A stretch of 64,000 bases of DNA from Hyalella azteca (taxonomy: Eukaryota > Arthropoda > Malacostraca > Amphipoda > Hyalellidae): NCBI RefSeq assembly GCF_000764305.2, contig NW_025947285.1, positions 62,001 to 126,000 on the forward strand, read 5' to 3'. Positions 47,540 to 59,817 of the stretch are shown piece by piece. Numbering within the stretch: the first letter of the stretch is position 1; every line of letters starts with the position of its first letter. The notes under the pieces are model-generated. The model saw only the letters and a list, made by a program, of their open reading frames with translations, was not told the DNA's origin and ran no database searches. The translations under genes and the position numbers were made by a program.

Positions 47540-50500
47540 TGGGCTTACGGTGCTTGAGGCTCTAAGCACTTGACCTGATAGGCTACTATACCCAGTAGCA
47601 TGCTAGGAAGTTGTGAATGATATATGAGGAATATGAAAGTGATGAGGGTATTGGGCAATGCTTGCCTCTAACAGGCACCTTGATGATGCACATTCAAGTG
47701 CTGCTAACTAGATGGTGCTGCATGATAGACGGCGCGGACGGCCTCTACCTCGACCACAAACTTTTTTTTCAATTACGATTATAAGTTAATTTTAATATAT
47801 GAATAATTTAAAACGGTACAAATATAGCGGTACTTACAGTTCATGTATTTAAGACTCGAGTTCCTTTTTTGGATATCCTGACCGGTCAATTGATATTTAG
47901 GTTTACAAATTCGTAAATCAATCACTCACACACTTAACTCGAGACATACGTCTATCTTTCTCAAGACTAGCATCGCCTTCTACTATAATACTATATTATT
48001 GCCATCGCTCTTTAGACGATTTTTGGTCAGAATTGTCTCGGAGTTTTTTCTCCAGATTTTCCAGTTTACTGCCGACATGACTGTGCCTTACCGCAACTGA
48101 TTAAAGAGTATACATCAATTAATGTAGACCAGTCTCAGCAGCAACTGAAATATTGAATAAACGAAAAATACGGTGGCACGTAAGTCAGAATACGATATCC
48201 TAGAAATACTTAAAACATTCAAAAACATTCGGTTTAATCAATAAGGACACGATGAATCACTCCAATTTAATAGGTACAAAGTGAAAATATTTATATTTAA
48301 ATCAACTTACGTTTGTTATGGATTTTCATCGTTTGGTTCACGACACGTGCTATTGTGCCATATTGACTGAAAATATATAATTTCAGTTGCAGTCAATGCC
48401 TTCGGAGAGATTTGTTTCAGATAGACAAACATAAAAATTTGCTAATCCTAACATATTAACATTTAATGCCGCCACAGTATTGAAGCTAACGCAAAACAAG
48501 TTTTTAGGCATGGTAAAGTGCATTCCGCAGAGAATGCATTTTCTTTGTTATCTTAATCAAAATCTCATTATGCATGGCCTAACAACTTCATAAGCGTAAA
48601 TAGTACAAGGATAAACGGGGAAAAAAGTAAACTAGCAGCAGCATAGACTAGAAGCCAGCAACCTTCAGTAGCTTTAATGTTTTGTAGAATCTGTTGAGTC
48701 AGGAAGCCCTTTACACGTTTTTCCCCTGACAACCTTCAGGAGTCCTCAGCCCTCGAGAAGCCGAACGTCAGTCGGTACCCACCCTTCATAGGAAGAAGTT
48801 TCCCGCTACTCGTGCACGGCGATTCGGGCGCAACAGATCTTCGCGTTGATTATTACTTATAATTCAATAACACCTTTTAATGGTTTATACGTTGCATTAC
48901 GTTAGCTATAATATACAATTAATTATTAAGGTTGATATTGAGAGAAAGAGTATTAGGAATTCTACAACGTTCATGAATATTGAAATTATGAAGAGGAAAA
49001 TCGGAAGTAAATCAGAGCGAGTGCGGATAAATATTAGAAAAATATTATTAAAAATTAGTATCGCTAGAAGGGCCGATTTTTTAAATTATGTGAAGATTTA
49101 AATTATTTTGGTGTTTGCGATGCGGCCGATTTTACACAACTTCAAATGTAATCCGCTTGACCAATTAAATTTTAAAATTTTCAAGTTTTTCAACTTTAAA
49201 TGATAAACCGCACTCATCCTAAAGTAATCTAAGTTAACAAGCTATGACATTATATTAAAATTCCCCAAAACAAAGTGTAAACTCAGTATGCGAGTACTTT
49301 AGGGAATCCATCAGCATTTAATTGATAGGGGCCCGAGTGTTTTGTGGCCGATACTTATCCCTGGTATCAACGGTTAGCGTTTAACTCGAGTACTTTAATA
49401 ATTAGGTCATAACAATTTGTTTACTGATGTTTTATACACCAAAATACTTTGATGTGGGAGGCAGCTTGATTAATTTAGTTAATAACACAACACACTCTTG
49501 TTTCAAGAAATTCTAATCAAATATATGAATTTATGAAGCACCATCATCAATACATTACCCTGCAACAAATACCTTCTCTGCATGTTTCCTTTGTTTGTAC
49601 AAGTGACAGTTGACGGACACATTTTCTAAATATTTAGCGGCGGCCTCCTCATGTCTTTTGCTACTCAATCATGGCTCGAGTTGACCAACTCGTATCAACC
49701 TTAACTAAAAAATGACCTCCACTCAAGCACGTGTATATAAAGAATACGACAAACAACAGCCATGGAGCTGCTTCCGTTTAATGTAAAAACAATGCAGCAT
49801 TTAACTCCAACATTAAGCTGCTGCGATGTTACTCAAAGAAGTTATTGCTCAATATTTTAACAGCTTTTTAGAGGAAATGTCAATGTGACTGTCAAAAGAA
49901 AGAGAAATCGATGCCATTATAGGTTGATGACAAGAAACATGTTTTCGCTCCTGAAATATGTTTTCGCTCCTGAAATATGTTTTCGCTCAAAGAAAATGTC
50001 GCTCCTGTTGCTTTCCAGTTTAATTGGTTATAAGAGAACTCCACTTGGTGAGCGTGTCATATGTGCATGCGGGTAGGGAAATGTAATGAGAACGAATATA
50101 ATATAATTGAGCACGTGACTGAGCTGGAGTCAATTGTACTCGAGTATGATTATGGGCATCCGTCAACAGTCCAATGCCACGATTATACTTCATGTTCATT
50201 TTCTTTTTATTACCAACAGCGAACATTTATTTGTGCCTCACAAACTTCATTAAAGTCACAGATAAAAAAATTAAAACGTGTTGCGCGCACAAATTGAATG
50301 CCTTGATGTTAGGAATAAAAAAAGGTACAAGAAGACGCTCAAATAAATCAGCAATAATCGGCGAAATTCTTTCATTCGCAGTGGAAGAATATTAATATTT
50401 AAGTAATAATCATATAAATTTAATATTTCATAATTTATAAGTTTCTAACTGGATTCATTAATAAGGATTAATCAAACGCGCGTGCTAGAAGACAATAAAA

Positions 50501-52384
50501 TGCCGGCACATGAAACATCTCACGCACTTAGGTGAGTACTCAGTTTAGCTCCCTTAAGTATTTTGAATTGTCTCACTTAAATTATTGGTGGAATGTTTTT
50601 GTTTGTTATATGGAATTAAGATGTGTGCTAGAATCTCGTCTTTATTAAAGTCACGTCGGAAGCGCTTTCAAATTTGATGATTGAGTGATCTCAATCTTTA
50701 TTATATTAGGAATGTTTACATTATTGATAGTCTTTAAAAAATATTTCTTCGTTTTGATATATAATTCGAGCCATTTAACATTCACTTAATTTATTTCATT
50801 GTGTTCATGGTAGTCTAAAGCAATCGTAGAGCTAAGAAAACCTGAAACCGATTGCATAACCGATAAAGTTGTTTAATGTTGGTTATTATTATTATTATTA
50901 ATTATACACGACCTTCATTGAACATTATTCTCATAAAATTAGGAAAAAAATCGCAATAAATGAGACAAGTGCGACATTTTTTTAACACTGTACAAGAGAA
51001 AACTTGTCATTTAAGTACAATAAGTTATCATTAAATGCAATTTTGGGGCTAATTAGGCTTAATATAACAAATAAGTAGTTTAAATATGACATAACCCTGA
51101 AGAAATGTTCAACAATTTAATATACAGTATATATAGTGTTTAAACGATTGCATTCTGAGAGAGAAATTAAGATATTCAGTGGCGGTATTTGTGTATGAAA
51201 AGAAGCCATGAAGATATAAAAAATCCCCAAAACGAGAAGTTGGAAACATAAAGAACGCATGCGATGCAATTGCGGAGGATACAATCAGATACAAGTTGGC
51301 CTTATAAATACTCAATAAATCGTGTTTGACGGCAAGCAAAAATGTTCAGCAAAAAAAGGACGCTCAGTTTACTTGTTTCCTTCAAGGAATGAGTTCAATT
51401 TATGTTGATCTATACTCCAAGGTAACGAAGTCGAGTAACTCCGTTACTCGACCTTGAAGTATAGTTATTATTAGTTATTAGGTTATTATTGAATCCTTAT
51501 ATCTATTCTAATTTAACGCTTCTATAAGCTGGTGCAAATAATGTATTGGCAAATACTAACGTTTCTTTCCTAGCGTATACTTTCCAATTGTTTTCTATAA
51601 ATTATCAAGTTCAGACGTGATGGAAGTCTGCATTCAAGACATGAAACTGCAATCAATTACATAATCGATTACGATATTAACATTTTAAAACATAGAGAAT
51701 GATTATTTGTGGTTTCTTTAATCATTCCACACTCTAATCTAATCGATCAGTGTCAATATATTATCATTGAATGAGGCTACCACAATTTTTGCCTCATTCC
51801 TCGCCGAGCCAAATTGGCTCAAACGCGGCCCTAACTGACCTTCGGTCACTAAGATTTGCAGTCGGGAACTGGCCGACTTTTTTCTTGTCTACAAAAACGA
51901 CAGCAATTGAACTTTTTACTTAAGGAAGCTAAAAATGGAAGTAATCATTCAAAGCCACAGCGACATTTTATAGATTCATATGCATTAAAATAATTGAAAT
52001 TAGAAATTCTATTGATTCCGAGAAGAATTTCAAGGCGGTATTCAGATACAACACGAGTCATTAATGCTAATGAAGTAAGGTTAACTTGCAAAATTTCTAT
52101 TCAAGATACATCGCTTAATACGTACAAAATACAAGCAATTATTAACCTCCATATAAAAGATACGACACAATTGGAAACTCTAGCAAAGTCCTTGTTGAGA
52201 ACATGCCGATCTTTACCTTCGGTTCAATTGTACCTGAAAAGAATTTATCATTCATATGCAAATAAATCGAAGAATGCATTCTCAACACAACTCATTCGAT
52301 TAGCATTGACACTATCATCGCATATCTTCGTTTAGCCATAACAAATAAGACTTTTGTGACGACTGTCATTTTTCGCCATTTCAG
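47540..52384. other. AT-rich intergenic stretch
   Basis: I recognise no gene, domain or element. Minor items: 2.5 copies of TGTTTTCGCTCCTGAAATA at 49,937-49,990, and an imperfect foldback around GAGTAACTCCGTTACTCGAC at 51,433-51,460. Confidence 0.6.
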
Positions 52385-52500
52385 TGACACTTGGGCGAGC
52401 GGAGAAGACGAGCGGGCCGGCGAGGGAAGTTGAGTTTTTGTCAACATTGCAACTGTACTCCAACGAGACGCGGTCCAGTCTCGCGCACCATTTTCAAAAC
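52385..52500 (+). CDS. Possible upstream exon of the acid sphingomyelinase gene
   Basis: 116 nt between a good acceptor (TTTTTCGCCATTTCAG) and donor (AAC|GTGAGC). Two bases + 38 codons, ending in phase 0 as the next exon requires. Encodes TLGRAEKTSGPAREVEF then LSTLQLYSNETRSS and LAHHFQN, plausible for the variable region before the saposin domain. The second half of this segment recurs, altered, at 52,623-52,671, so it may instead be repeat DNA. The first exon with a signal peptide was not found. Confidence 0.4.
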
Positions 52501-53255
52501 GTGAGCTTATTTTACACCTGTTTTCACACGTGCCGCAAGAGTATTGACAGCTGTCAATAGCCAATATAATATGACGTGTTCATGTCAACGAAGCAACTGC
52601 ATACCAAGTTTTACCAACGTCTCTCCAACGAGACGCGGTACAGTCGTGCGCACAACATTCAAGCCGAGAGCTATATTGTGCCCTCAAACTGAAAAGTGTT
52701 AGTCCCGCTGGGTTTGTTTGCATCTCATTATTTAGGTAACAGAATCCTATCATATAATCAGCGACGTAAATCAAAGAATGCAATTTTTCTCATTTTATTT
52801 ATTGGTGCTTGATTTTCAGGGCATTGAAATAATTACTTAAATTAAGCCTTCGTTAATTTTTTGCGAAATGTATGCGCTATGTCGTCTTAAAAAGTTATTT
52901 AAAATAGGAGGAAGTTTGTGACAACATTCACAAACTCTCACCACTCCAAGAGTTCACTTGAACTGAAGCCTTTATTCTTTTTCAAATACTTATTATCTTG
53001 AAACCTTCGTTCATAACCATTATATTATGTTGGATATTTTATAATAAACTAAGAATTAATATCGAACGAATACTTATTAGCTGAGATACAGAAAATTATT
53101 GTATATATTGAGAGCGACATTCCTAGAAATATTTTCCCCCTTTCGTACAATCAAAGAAAAAAATCTTGCCATCTGATAATCAACCATTAATGAAGACCAT
53201 AATCATCCATGCTTAAAGTAAACAAGGTCACCGGCAACAATATGTATACCTCCAG

Positions 53256-53492
53256 GTAGTTGGTGTAATGAAAGATACGATGACATCGTCTTGGGTGCCA
53301 GGCGCAGGCAAGCAACTGTTCCCAGGCGCGAAGCCTGCGTGCCTGTCTTGCCAGGTGCTGGCCAAGGCGCTGTTCCAGTTCCTCCGCAGCACCACAGACA
53401 CCGCACTCTTCTACAAGAGCCTCATTGCCATCTGCCAGAAGCTGCTCTTCAGACAGCCTGGCGTCTGTTCGGGGCTCATAAAGAATGAGAAG
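53256..53492 (+). CDS. Acid sphingomyelinase-like exon: saposin-B domain
   Basis: 237 nt, acceptor ACCTCCAG, donor AAG|GTGACT, phase 0 both ends. After a short lead (SWVPGAGKQLFPGAK) it encodes the first half of a saposin-B domain: PACLSCQVLAKALFQFLR, then FYKSLIAICQKLLF and QPGVCSGLI. The cysteine spacing C-x2-C ... C ... C matches the sphingomyelin-presenting domain at the N-terminus of SMPD1. The start of this exon could also be one of the later AGs (53,312 or 53,318); I chose the one that fits the possible upstream exon. Codon use is GC-rich against AT-rich flanks. Confidence 0.85.
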
Positions 53493-54105
53493 GTGACTGA
53501 CTAAATAATGTTAGTCATAATGCGATAATAATTAATATGAACTTTCCGCTAATTAAGATTATTAATACGGAATTACATACTAATGCAGGTACGAATTTTA
53601 ATGATTTCCTTAATTACTTTCCAATTTAAGTTTTAAATATCCAAGTTTGTCGACCTCTGTTCTGTTTACCTACCGCTGCAAATTCTTTTATTAGCCTATA
53701 TAGGTTCGACAATTTGCTCCAAGAATTTCGATTTTACTGATTGATTGCACTTCAAGTTCGGAAAATGCTCGATATTGCTTTCATGTAAGTGTTTAGTAAG
53801 AACCTCAAAGTAAATGCTGAATAAGGGCTACAAAGAAAATGTTTGATCTGGGCTATTATGTGTGAGCGGAATATGGACTTACAAGTGTGTGCGCTTTACA
53901 TGGGCTATGAAGTAAGGTTTTGATAAGAACCATAATGCAAAAAAATGAATAGGGTTATAAATAAAATTCATATGGCTATCAAATGTATACTTGATTAGAA
54001 TCATCAAATAAATGCAGTAAATAACCAAATTGATATTGGTGTCAGCCTTATACCTAAAGCTAATGGAAATATGTACGATTGCCATACTCGACGTTATATA
54101 CACAG

Positions 54106-54285
54106 GACGTGATGGAGTACGTCGTACGTCGTGGTCATGTCAATCACGTTCAGTTGTGTGCACTCATCTTCACCTCCAGCTACTTCCCCACTCCGCCCTG
54201 TGGACTTCAATTCCAGGACAAGGATTGGAGCGTTAATATTCCTGGTCCTATTCCTACTGGATCCTCGGGTCAGCTCAAAGATGAG
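54106..54285 (+). CDS. Acid sphingomyelinase-like exon: end of saposin domain and linker
   Basis: 180 nt (60 codons), acceptor TATACACAG, donor GAG|GTAAAT, phase 0. Encodes DVMEYVVRRGHVNHVQLCAL, then FTSSYFPTPPCGLQF with the remaining saposin cysteines, then DWSVNIPGPIPTG, the tryptophan- and proline-containing linker that precedes the catalytic domain in SMPD1. Confidence 0.87.
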
Positions 54286-54644
54286 GTAAATTTAAATTAG
54301 TTCCTTGAAGTATTTGGGTTAAGGTTTTAAGCGAACTTAATGGAACCAACCTTATGGACATTTTTAGCTTTAGCAACAATTAAACGTAGAGAATGTATAT
54401 TGAACTACAAATACTTTTCATGAGTCAGAAGGATAAAATTTAAATACATATTTCTAGTTTTTTCGTTATTTTATAATGTAAAAGTTGGCATATTTGAATG
54501 CACTTATCTATTAGGGACCAATGCAAATAAAATTCAACTACCAATTCAAATTTGAAGGTGGACACATCCCGCGCTATCGAGTATGAATAAATTGAATGCC
54601 GGTATGCAATTATGTCTAAATTATTTTCATAATATACCTATAAC

Positions 54645-54830
54645 CAGAGGTGGGCAGTAGCGCGCTACATTTTCAGTCGCGGTAGCGGCGCAACATTTAA
54701 GCAATTTTAGCGGTAGCGGTAGCGCCCGCTACATATTTAAGTAGCGATACGAGGTTTTTCCGCTACAGCGCTACGTCATAACGTTAATGATAGGTGCATA
54801 ACCGCTTCATTTATAGACAAAGCTTTTAGA
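54645..54830 (+). mobile_element. hAT-like terminal fragment
   Basis: Starts CAGAGGTGGGCAGTAGCGCG, the typical left end of hAT-type elements, followed by reiterated GTAGCGG/CGCTAC words. No matching right end was located. Lies in the sphingomyelinase intron before the catalytic exons. Confidence 0.6.
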
Positions 54831-54974
54831 TTTTACCTAATAGTATTAAATATTATTTCAAAACCAGCATGATACACACAAAATATATATTACAGAATAA
54901 AACTGTACGAAAGATTTCGGTGTAATGTTGTCAACCTCAGCCTGTTACTAGTGTCAACATGTTAGTTGTTACCA

Positions 54975-55282
54975 GAGGTGATATTTTAGAGAGTAGGGTC
55001 TGCAGAACACCTCATGATTCTTTGGATAGTTTGAAGTCTAAATTGACACGAGAATGGGACTTGATCCCTCAAGAAACGCTGCGTGTCTCCTGTGAAGCTT
55101 TCCCGCGTAGATCGGAGGCCGCCATTAAAAATAAGGGTGATCATATTGAATAAATATGTCTGAGAATTGTTTAGGTAATTATTGGTTACTAGCTCATCCA
55201 ATAAAAAAACAATGCACCTGTTTGTTTCATTGAGAAATAACAAAAAACATGCCTTGCCATAAATATGGCGGACCCTGTACAT
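54975..55282 (+). pseudogene. Tc1/mariner transposase relic 2 (3' end only)
   Basis: Begins inside the transposase at ILESRVCRTPHDSLDSL, runs to the stop after DHIE at 55,153, and continues through the same 3' flank as relic 1 to AATATGGCGGACCCTGTACA. Only a few percent of bases differ from relic 1, so both came from the same family. Truncated at the 5' side; sits in the sphingomyelinase intron. Confidence 0.9.
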
Positions 55283-55414
55283 ATACCAATATCGCCATGA
55301 GTGGCGCCAGGTAATTTAATGCAATTAATGAATTGTGAAGAAGTTTTGGATTGCATTTTGAAACTGAAATTATAGCTTTAATTACTGCTATACTTTAGAA
55401 TGCTAATAAACAAA

Positions 55415-55435
55415 TATATATATATATATATATTC
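55415..55435. repeat. TA microsatellite
   Basis: About ten TA units, 65 bp before the acceptor of the DLH exon. Confidence 0.9.
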
Positions 55436-55498
55436 TTGAATAAAATTGTAGCGATCACCTTTAAAACAAAGTGATTTCCGACATTTTCTGTTGTCCAG

Positions 55499-55679
55499 GC
55501 TCCAAAAGTTTCTTCGGCAATACCAGCAGAACATCGGAGAGGAAAATCCGCAGACTTTATCAACGGCGGGAAGCCGTACCTGAAATTTCTGCATCTCGCA
55601 GACCTGCACTATGACCCTGAGTACAAGGAAGGATCCAGCACGGACTGTGGGGCGATTATTTGTTGTGAGGCCAATAGCG
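55499..55679 (+). CDS. Acid sphingomyelinase-like exon: start of metallophosphoesterase domain
   Basis: 181 nt, acceptor CTGTTGTCCAG, donor G|GTCAGT. After a basic linker it reads YLKFLHLADLHYDPEY, the first metal-binding strand of the calcineurin-like phosphoesterase fold: D-x-H, both residues zinc ligands in SMPD1. STDCGAIICCEANS follows, with the cysteines that form conserved disulfides there. This makes the family call firm. The enzyme cleaves sphingomyelin to ceramide and phosphocholine in lysosomes or outside the cell. Confidence 0.93.
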
Positions 55680-56000
55680 GTCAGTTGTGCAACGAAATCT
55701 TATCAACAATGAGAAAAGGAAACATAAAGCCTAATCAAAGTATCGAACAATACTATTCGTTAACGGCATATTTAAACGAATTAAGCTCATGATTTACAAA
55801 GCTGTGATCAAGGGAGAATTCAAGTTTATAACATATATGACGACAGTTTTTTATTAACCTCATCCAGATAACTTACATAACATGTCTTTTATAAGTTAAA
55901 ACGGATGAAAATGTTTTAATACATCTGTATGTAACCTGCAGGATTGATTTAGATATTGCCAAAGATTTCGGTTGGCATTTTATTCGTTTCTTATATACAG

Positions 56001-56113
56001 GACCCCCAAAAGAAGGCGACGTTGGGGCGGGAAGGTGGGGAGACTATGGACGATGTGATTCCCCCGAGATACTAGTGCGCAACATGCTGGAGGACATCCA
56101 TCGCCGACATAGC
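56001..56113 (+). CDS. Acid sphingomyelinase-like exon: catalytic domain continued
   Basis: 113 nt, acceptor TTATATACAG, donor AGC|GTGAGT. G from the previous exon completes Gly. Encodes GAGRWGDYGRCDSPEILV then RNMLEDIHRRHS, matching the G-x-W-G-x-Y-x-x-C-D segment after the double cysteine in SMPD1. The next expected motifs (GD with metal-binding Asp, GNHE, and the later His ligands) were not found before 64,000, so the gene continues past a long intron or is cut off. Confidence 0.92.
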
Positions 56114-56919
56114 GTGAGTCCTGCTCATACACGTGCAAAAATAACGGTTGTGTCGCCCGCCAAAAATCACCGTTGTGTCGCCCGCCAAAAATCATGGTTG
56201 TGTCGTCGGCGATGTATAGGCGTGCAAGGCGATTGAAAATGTGGCCAGTGGGTGACAGACCGTGCTTAAAAAATTCGACAGGTTTACGGCAATTTCCATC
56301 TGTGGTCTTTATTTGGTCTAATATTAGGCACGTGCCGCACCTCAGTCAGCCGAATGTTTACTTAGAAGAACTCGACATTTAATGCAGCTAGAGCTTAGAT
56401 CCATAATATGTCATGCCAAATTTCAGAGGCGTTGTTGAAATGGTAGTGGACAAGCGTTGTTTGAAGATTTGGCGGTCGGCCGCAGGTTGCAGTGGTTGTG
56501 ACGAACTGAGGAAAGTTTAATTACCGGGATAACTTGAATTAAGATCCGAGTGCCGTTATAGTGATTTCAAGCTTAATGTACATTACCTGAACAGTTTGAC
56601 AGCATTTAACGGCTGGTCAGACAGCCCAGAAACGTAAGAATGTTCTCAGAAAATCAACTGAATATCGCAAATATCCGATGTCAACTACAACTGAAGAAGA
56701 AAAAAGACAATTTGCAGTGAATTGCATGTTTTCGCGGTGAATTTCGGATAAAATTAAAAAACCGCCTTAATCTATGTCATGTAGATACACACATCCATGC
56801 ACTGGGGATTGCTGCTCAGTTGATAACTACATTTATTTTCTGTTTAAACTAATAATCTAAAACAATTTATTCTAATAAATCAGTAAAATTATACCTACAA
56901 TCGCGTGCCACGCATGACA

Positions 56920-57159
56920 CAATCAACTTCAAAGCCTGTGAGAGTTCGCGTACCACAAGGTGCTGCGCTCTTCAATGTGATGCTGCACGATATTCCACAT
57001 GTGAAGCTGGTTGGATATGCTGATTATTTAACACTTTTTGTAAATGGGCCGTTCTTAATTGAAGCACGTGGCCCCATGCAGAGGTATCTTGACGAGATTG
57101 GTGGGTGGTGCACTCGCTGGCAGTTGGAGTTGAACCCAGCAAAGTGTATACTTTCCTAA
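56920..57159 (+). pseudogene. Non-LTR reverse transcriptase fragment
   Basis: Reads VRVPQGAALFNVMLHDIPH then KLVGYADYLTLFVNG and MQRYLDEIGGWCTRWQLELN. This is the P-Q-G ... catalytic-box region of LINE reverse transcriptases, 3' part of the palm. The catalytic Y-A-D-D is Y-A-D-Y here, so it is inactive even apart from truncation. No endonuclease, 3' tail or flanking target duplication seen. Confidence 0.87.
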
Positions 57160-59209
57160 CATATCGAGGTGGTCAAACTTTTAACGTAGTTCTAAATTTA
57201 GGTGCTTCACGCAAGCCTGAAAATATTAAACTAGATAGTTTTCGTAATCGGATAGTCAATAATTGAAGACGATTTCTTTTTGAGGCGAATTTACGGAATA
57301 ATTAGGTTGATAAAATTGATAATTGCCGATGCATTTAATATTCATTTCCGCATTACAAACGCATATTACGCTCATTTCAGTACAGTAGCCTCCACTTTTA
57401 GAAAGAGATGCTAATTAGTCGAACATCTGGAAACCCAGCCGTTGGTCACACATTTAACTCTAGGACTAGCCCTTTAGCCAACGCTCAGCATAAATTAACA
57501 TGCGCAGCTACACTTTGCTTCAGAGCTACGCAGTCAGTTTAGTCTTCATTGGGTCTACATCCAATAATATAGGTAAATTTATGCAATGCCATGTATCAAG
57601 TAGACCCATTTACTGACGCACGTTTAATTTACAATCAAGCGTGATGGAATCTAAATTTACCAAGTAAAAACTTTACGTGATCTAAATGGGATTGGAGTTG
57701 TCAACAAAGGATTGGCGTTTTCACACTTCATTTCTTTTCGAAGCTGCAGGGCTAATCTTTCTATTGTTAAAATGCTTGAAGGCTTCGCCAACTCGCTAGT
57801 GTCCAGATTTGAATGTTGAGGCATGAGTTTTGATCGTAACTTTCAACAACTTGACATGTCTCGGACAGAAATATCTATATGCTAGTCTTTAGTTGAAGAG
57901 ATTTCCAGTCGAAAACTATGGAAACGCCGGCCTTCATGACACTACTGAAGCCTCTGTGACACAGCCTTAGTTAGGTTACGTACCATGTAGGACGATCTTC
58001 ACGTTTGACTGACACAAAGGTGCAAGTATTGCAAGGGCAAGAATATTGTAAAATGGGTCGAAGAAAAGTAAATGCGACGTGCATTAGTTCTTCAAACAGT
58101 GTGAGACAGCGGCGCAGTGCGCAGTGACAGATAAGTTAACGAATGTCGCCCAAATTTTCCCTGCAGAAAAATTTAGCTCAACGTTGACTGCGCTCCCTCG
58201 TAGCGCTAGTTCGACATCAGAGGACGAAGTTTCAAGTGAAAGTTTTTCAGTCTGCATGCACATCGACGAAAGATTGAGAACTATCTTTCTTTGGCCGGAA
58301 GCGCGATAACAGTTAGCCCACACCCAGACGACGAATAAAATTACTTCGCATGGCTCTGCAGGATGGGCTGCCGGAGCCACGAATTTTCAATTATTCTTTA
58401 TAGTGAGGTCCCGGGTTCTGAAACCATCGTCAATGAAATAGGCTTAGGAAAGGATTTGGCTGACATGTATGAAAAAAATTTTAGGTAAATAAATGCACAT
58501 GACAACCACCTCGAGCTGAAAATGAATTCAAGGCCATAACATTTACTCATTGCAACTACCGATTGTTTCAGCAAGGGCGTCGCTTCATTACTTCTCGAGC
58601 GAGCGAGCCCAAATGCTTAGATCGACTGTTGTACAAGTCGTGCAAATACCACATTTCATAAACTTCCCATTAATTCATGATTTTAAAGTGATATTAAAGT
58701 TAAAAATTCATCGAATTCAACACATATCAATCAGAATTAAAACTCTGAGATCAGTTCCTTGGAAAATGCCTAAACGTCGGTAGGGTAGCATTATTGCTGT
58801 TTTATAGGTTTTTTTAGCTCTTCATATCGCTCGTCAACTTTCTTTCACAACACGTTGATATCCAAATTACTCCATTCTGTGCCCAGAAGTGTACTTTAAC
58901 GTGAAAAATAAGTTGAATGGTCGATGTAATAGAGCGCAGAATTTCATCTAGTCAAGTTTTAAAGTATCGTGAAAGGGATATTGCCGACCAAAACCAGTCA
59001 ATAATTTACAAAATACCGTTCCGACAGCCGGAAGATACAGTTCGGCCTAGGTCTATTTGTTAAAATGATTGCGGCAGTATTTACGATTGTTAATTACCGT
59101 GTGCACTGCTGAGAAGACTGCGCAGAAACCGCAGCTTTTGCAGGCTGTGGTTTAATTGGCATACATGATAACCCGTGTTTTAGATACTGTCAGAATGTAC
59201 AAAGCTGGT

Positions 59210-59770
59210 GGACTTGCGTCTCTGGCGTTGCTTTTTGAGCCCCGTTCACACGCTTAAACTTATCGTCAGTCTTGCATGTCATGCCAAAGTTTAACCGACA
59301 AGACGGAAGACTGGTCGAGCGTCCACATTATTCAAACTTTCCTTCAGTCTTGTGCGCTCTCGGCAATGGAGGGGGACGCCTGTCGGAGACCACCACTGCC
59401 GTGCTTCGAATGGACTATCATGATTCCTTCCCTCAAGAACGTAGCCTATAAGACTTTTTGGCTGTAACATTATCAACCGCAAGCTACTAGACAGGTCACA
59501 TCCATTGAATTAGATCAATCAGCCAGAATATTAGATCAATCCGCTTCAGAATATGGTGGCGTAAAGCTCCTAATATTTAAGGCAAGATGATGTCATGGGC
59601 TGATTACCGACGGATGGCTTAACGCGCGGCTGATAGGTGGTCACCCGAAAATATGCTAGGCGTTCCTTTCAAGGCTGATTGGTGCACAAATTTGGTGGTG
59701 CACGGCTGCCTACCCAATGGAGCCAATGGAGGAGCTAGTGCTGCTCGCTGCAGTGATCGCAGTTTGTGCC
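59210..59770 (+). repeat. Dispersed repeat family, copy 2
   Basis: Shares several blocks in the same order with 45,450-46,205 (GACCACCACTGCC, TGGACTATCATGATTCC, GAACGTAGCC, GATTGGTGCACAAA, GGTGGTGCACGGCT). Diverged and lacking an open frame. Confidence 0.65.
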
Positions 59771-59817
59771 ACCAAAATTAGGTTAAAGCGATGCAAACTT
59801 ACGCCGTGGCCCCGAAA

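Noticed and set aside
51994..52335. 113-codon plus frame upstream of the sphingomyelinase
   Set aside because: No signal peptide or saposin sequence, and it does not splice in phase to the later exons in an obvious way.
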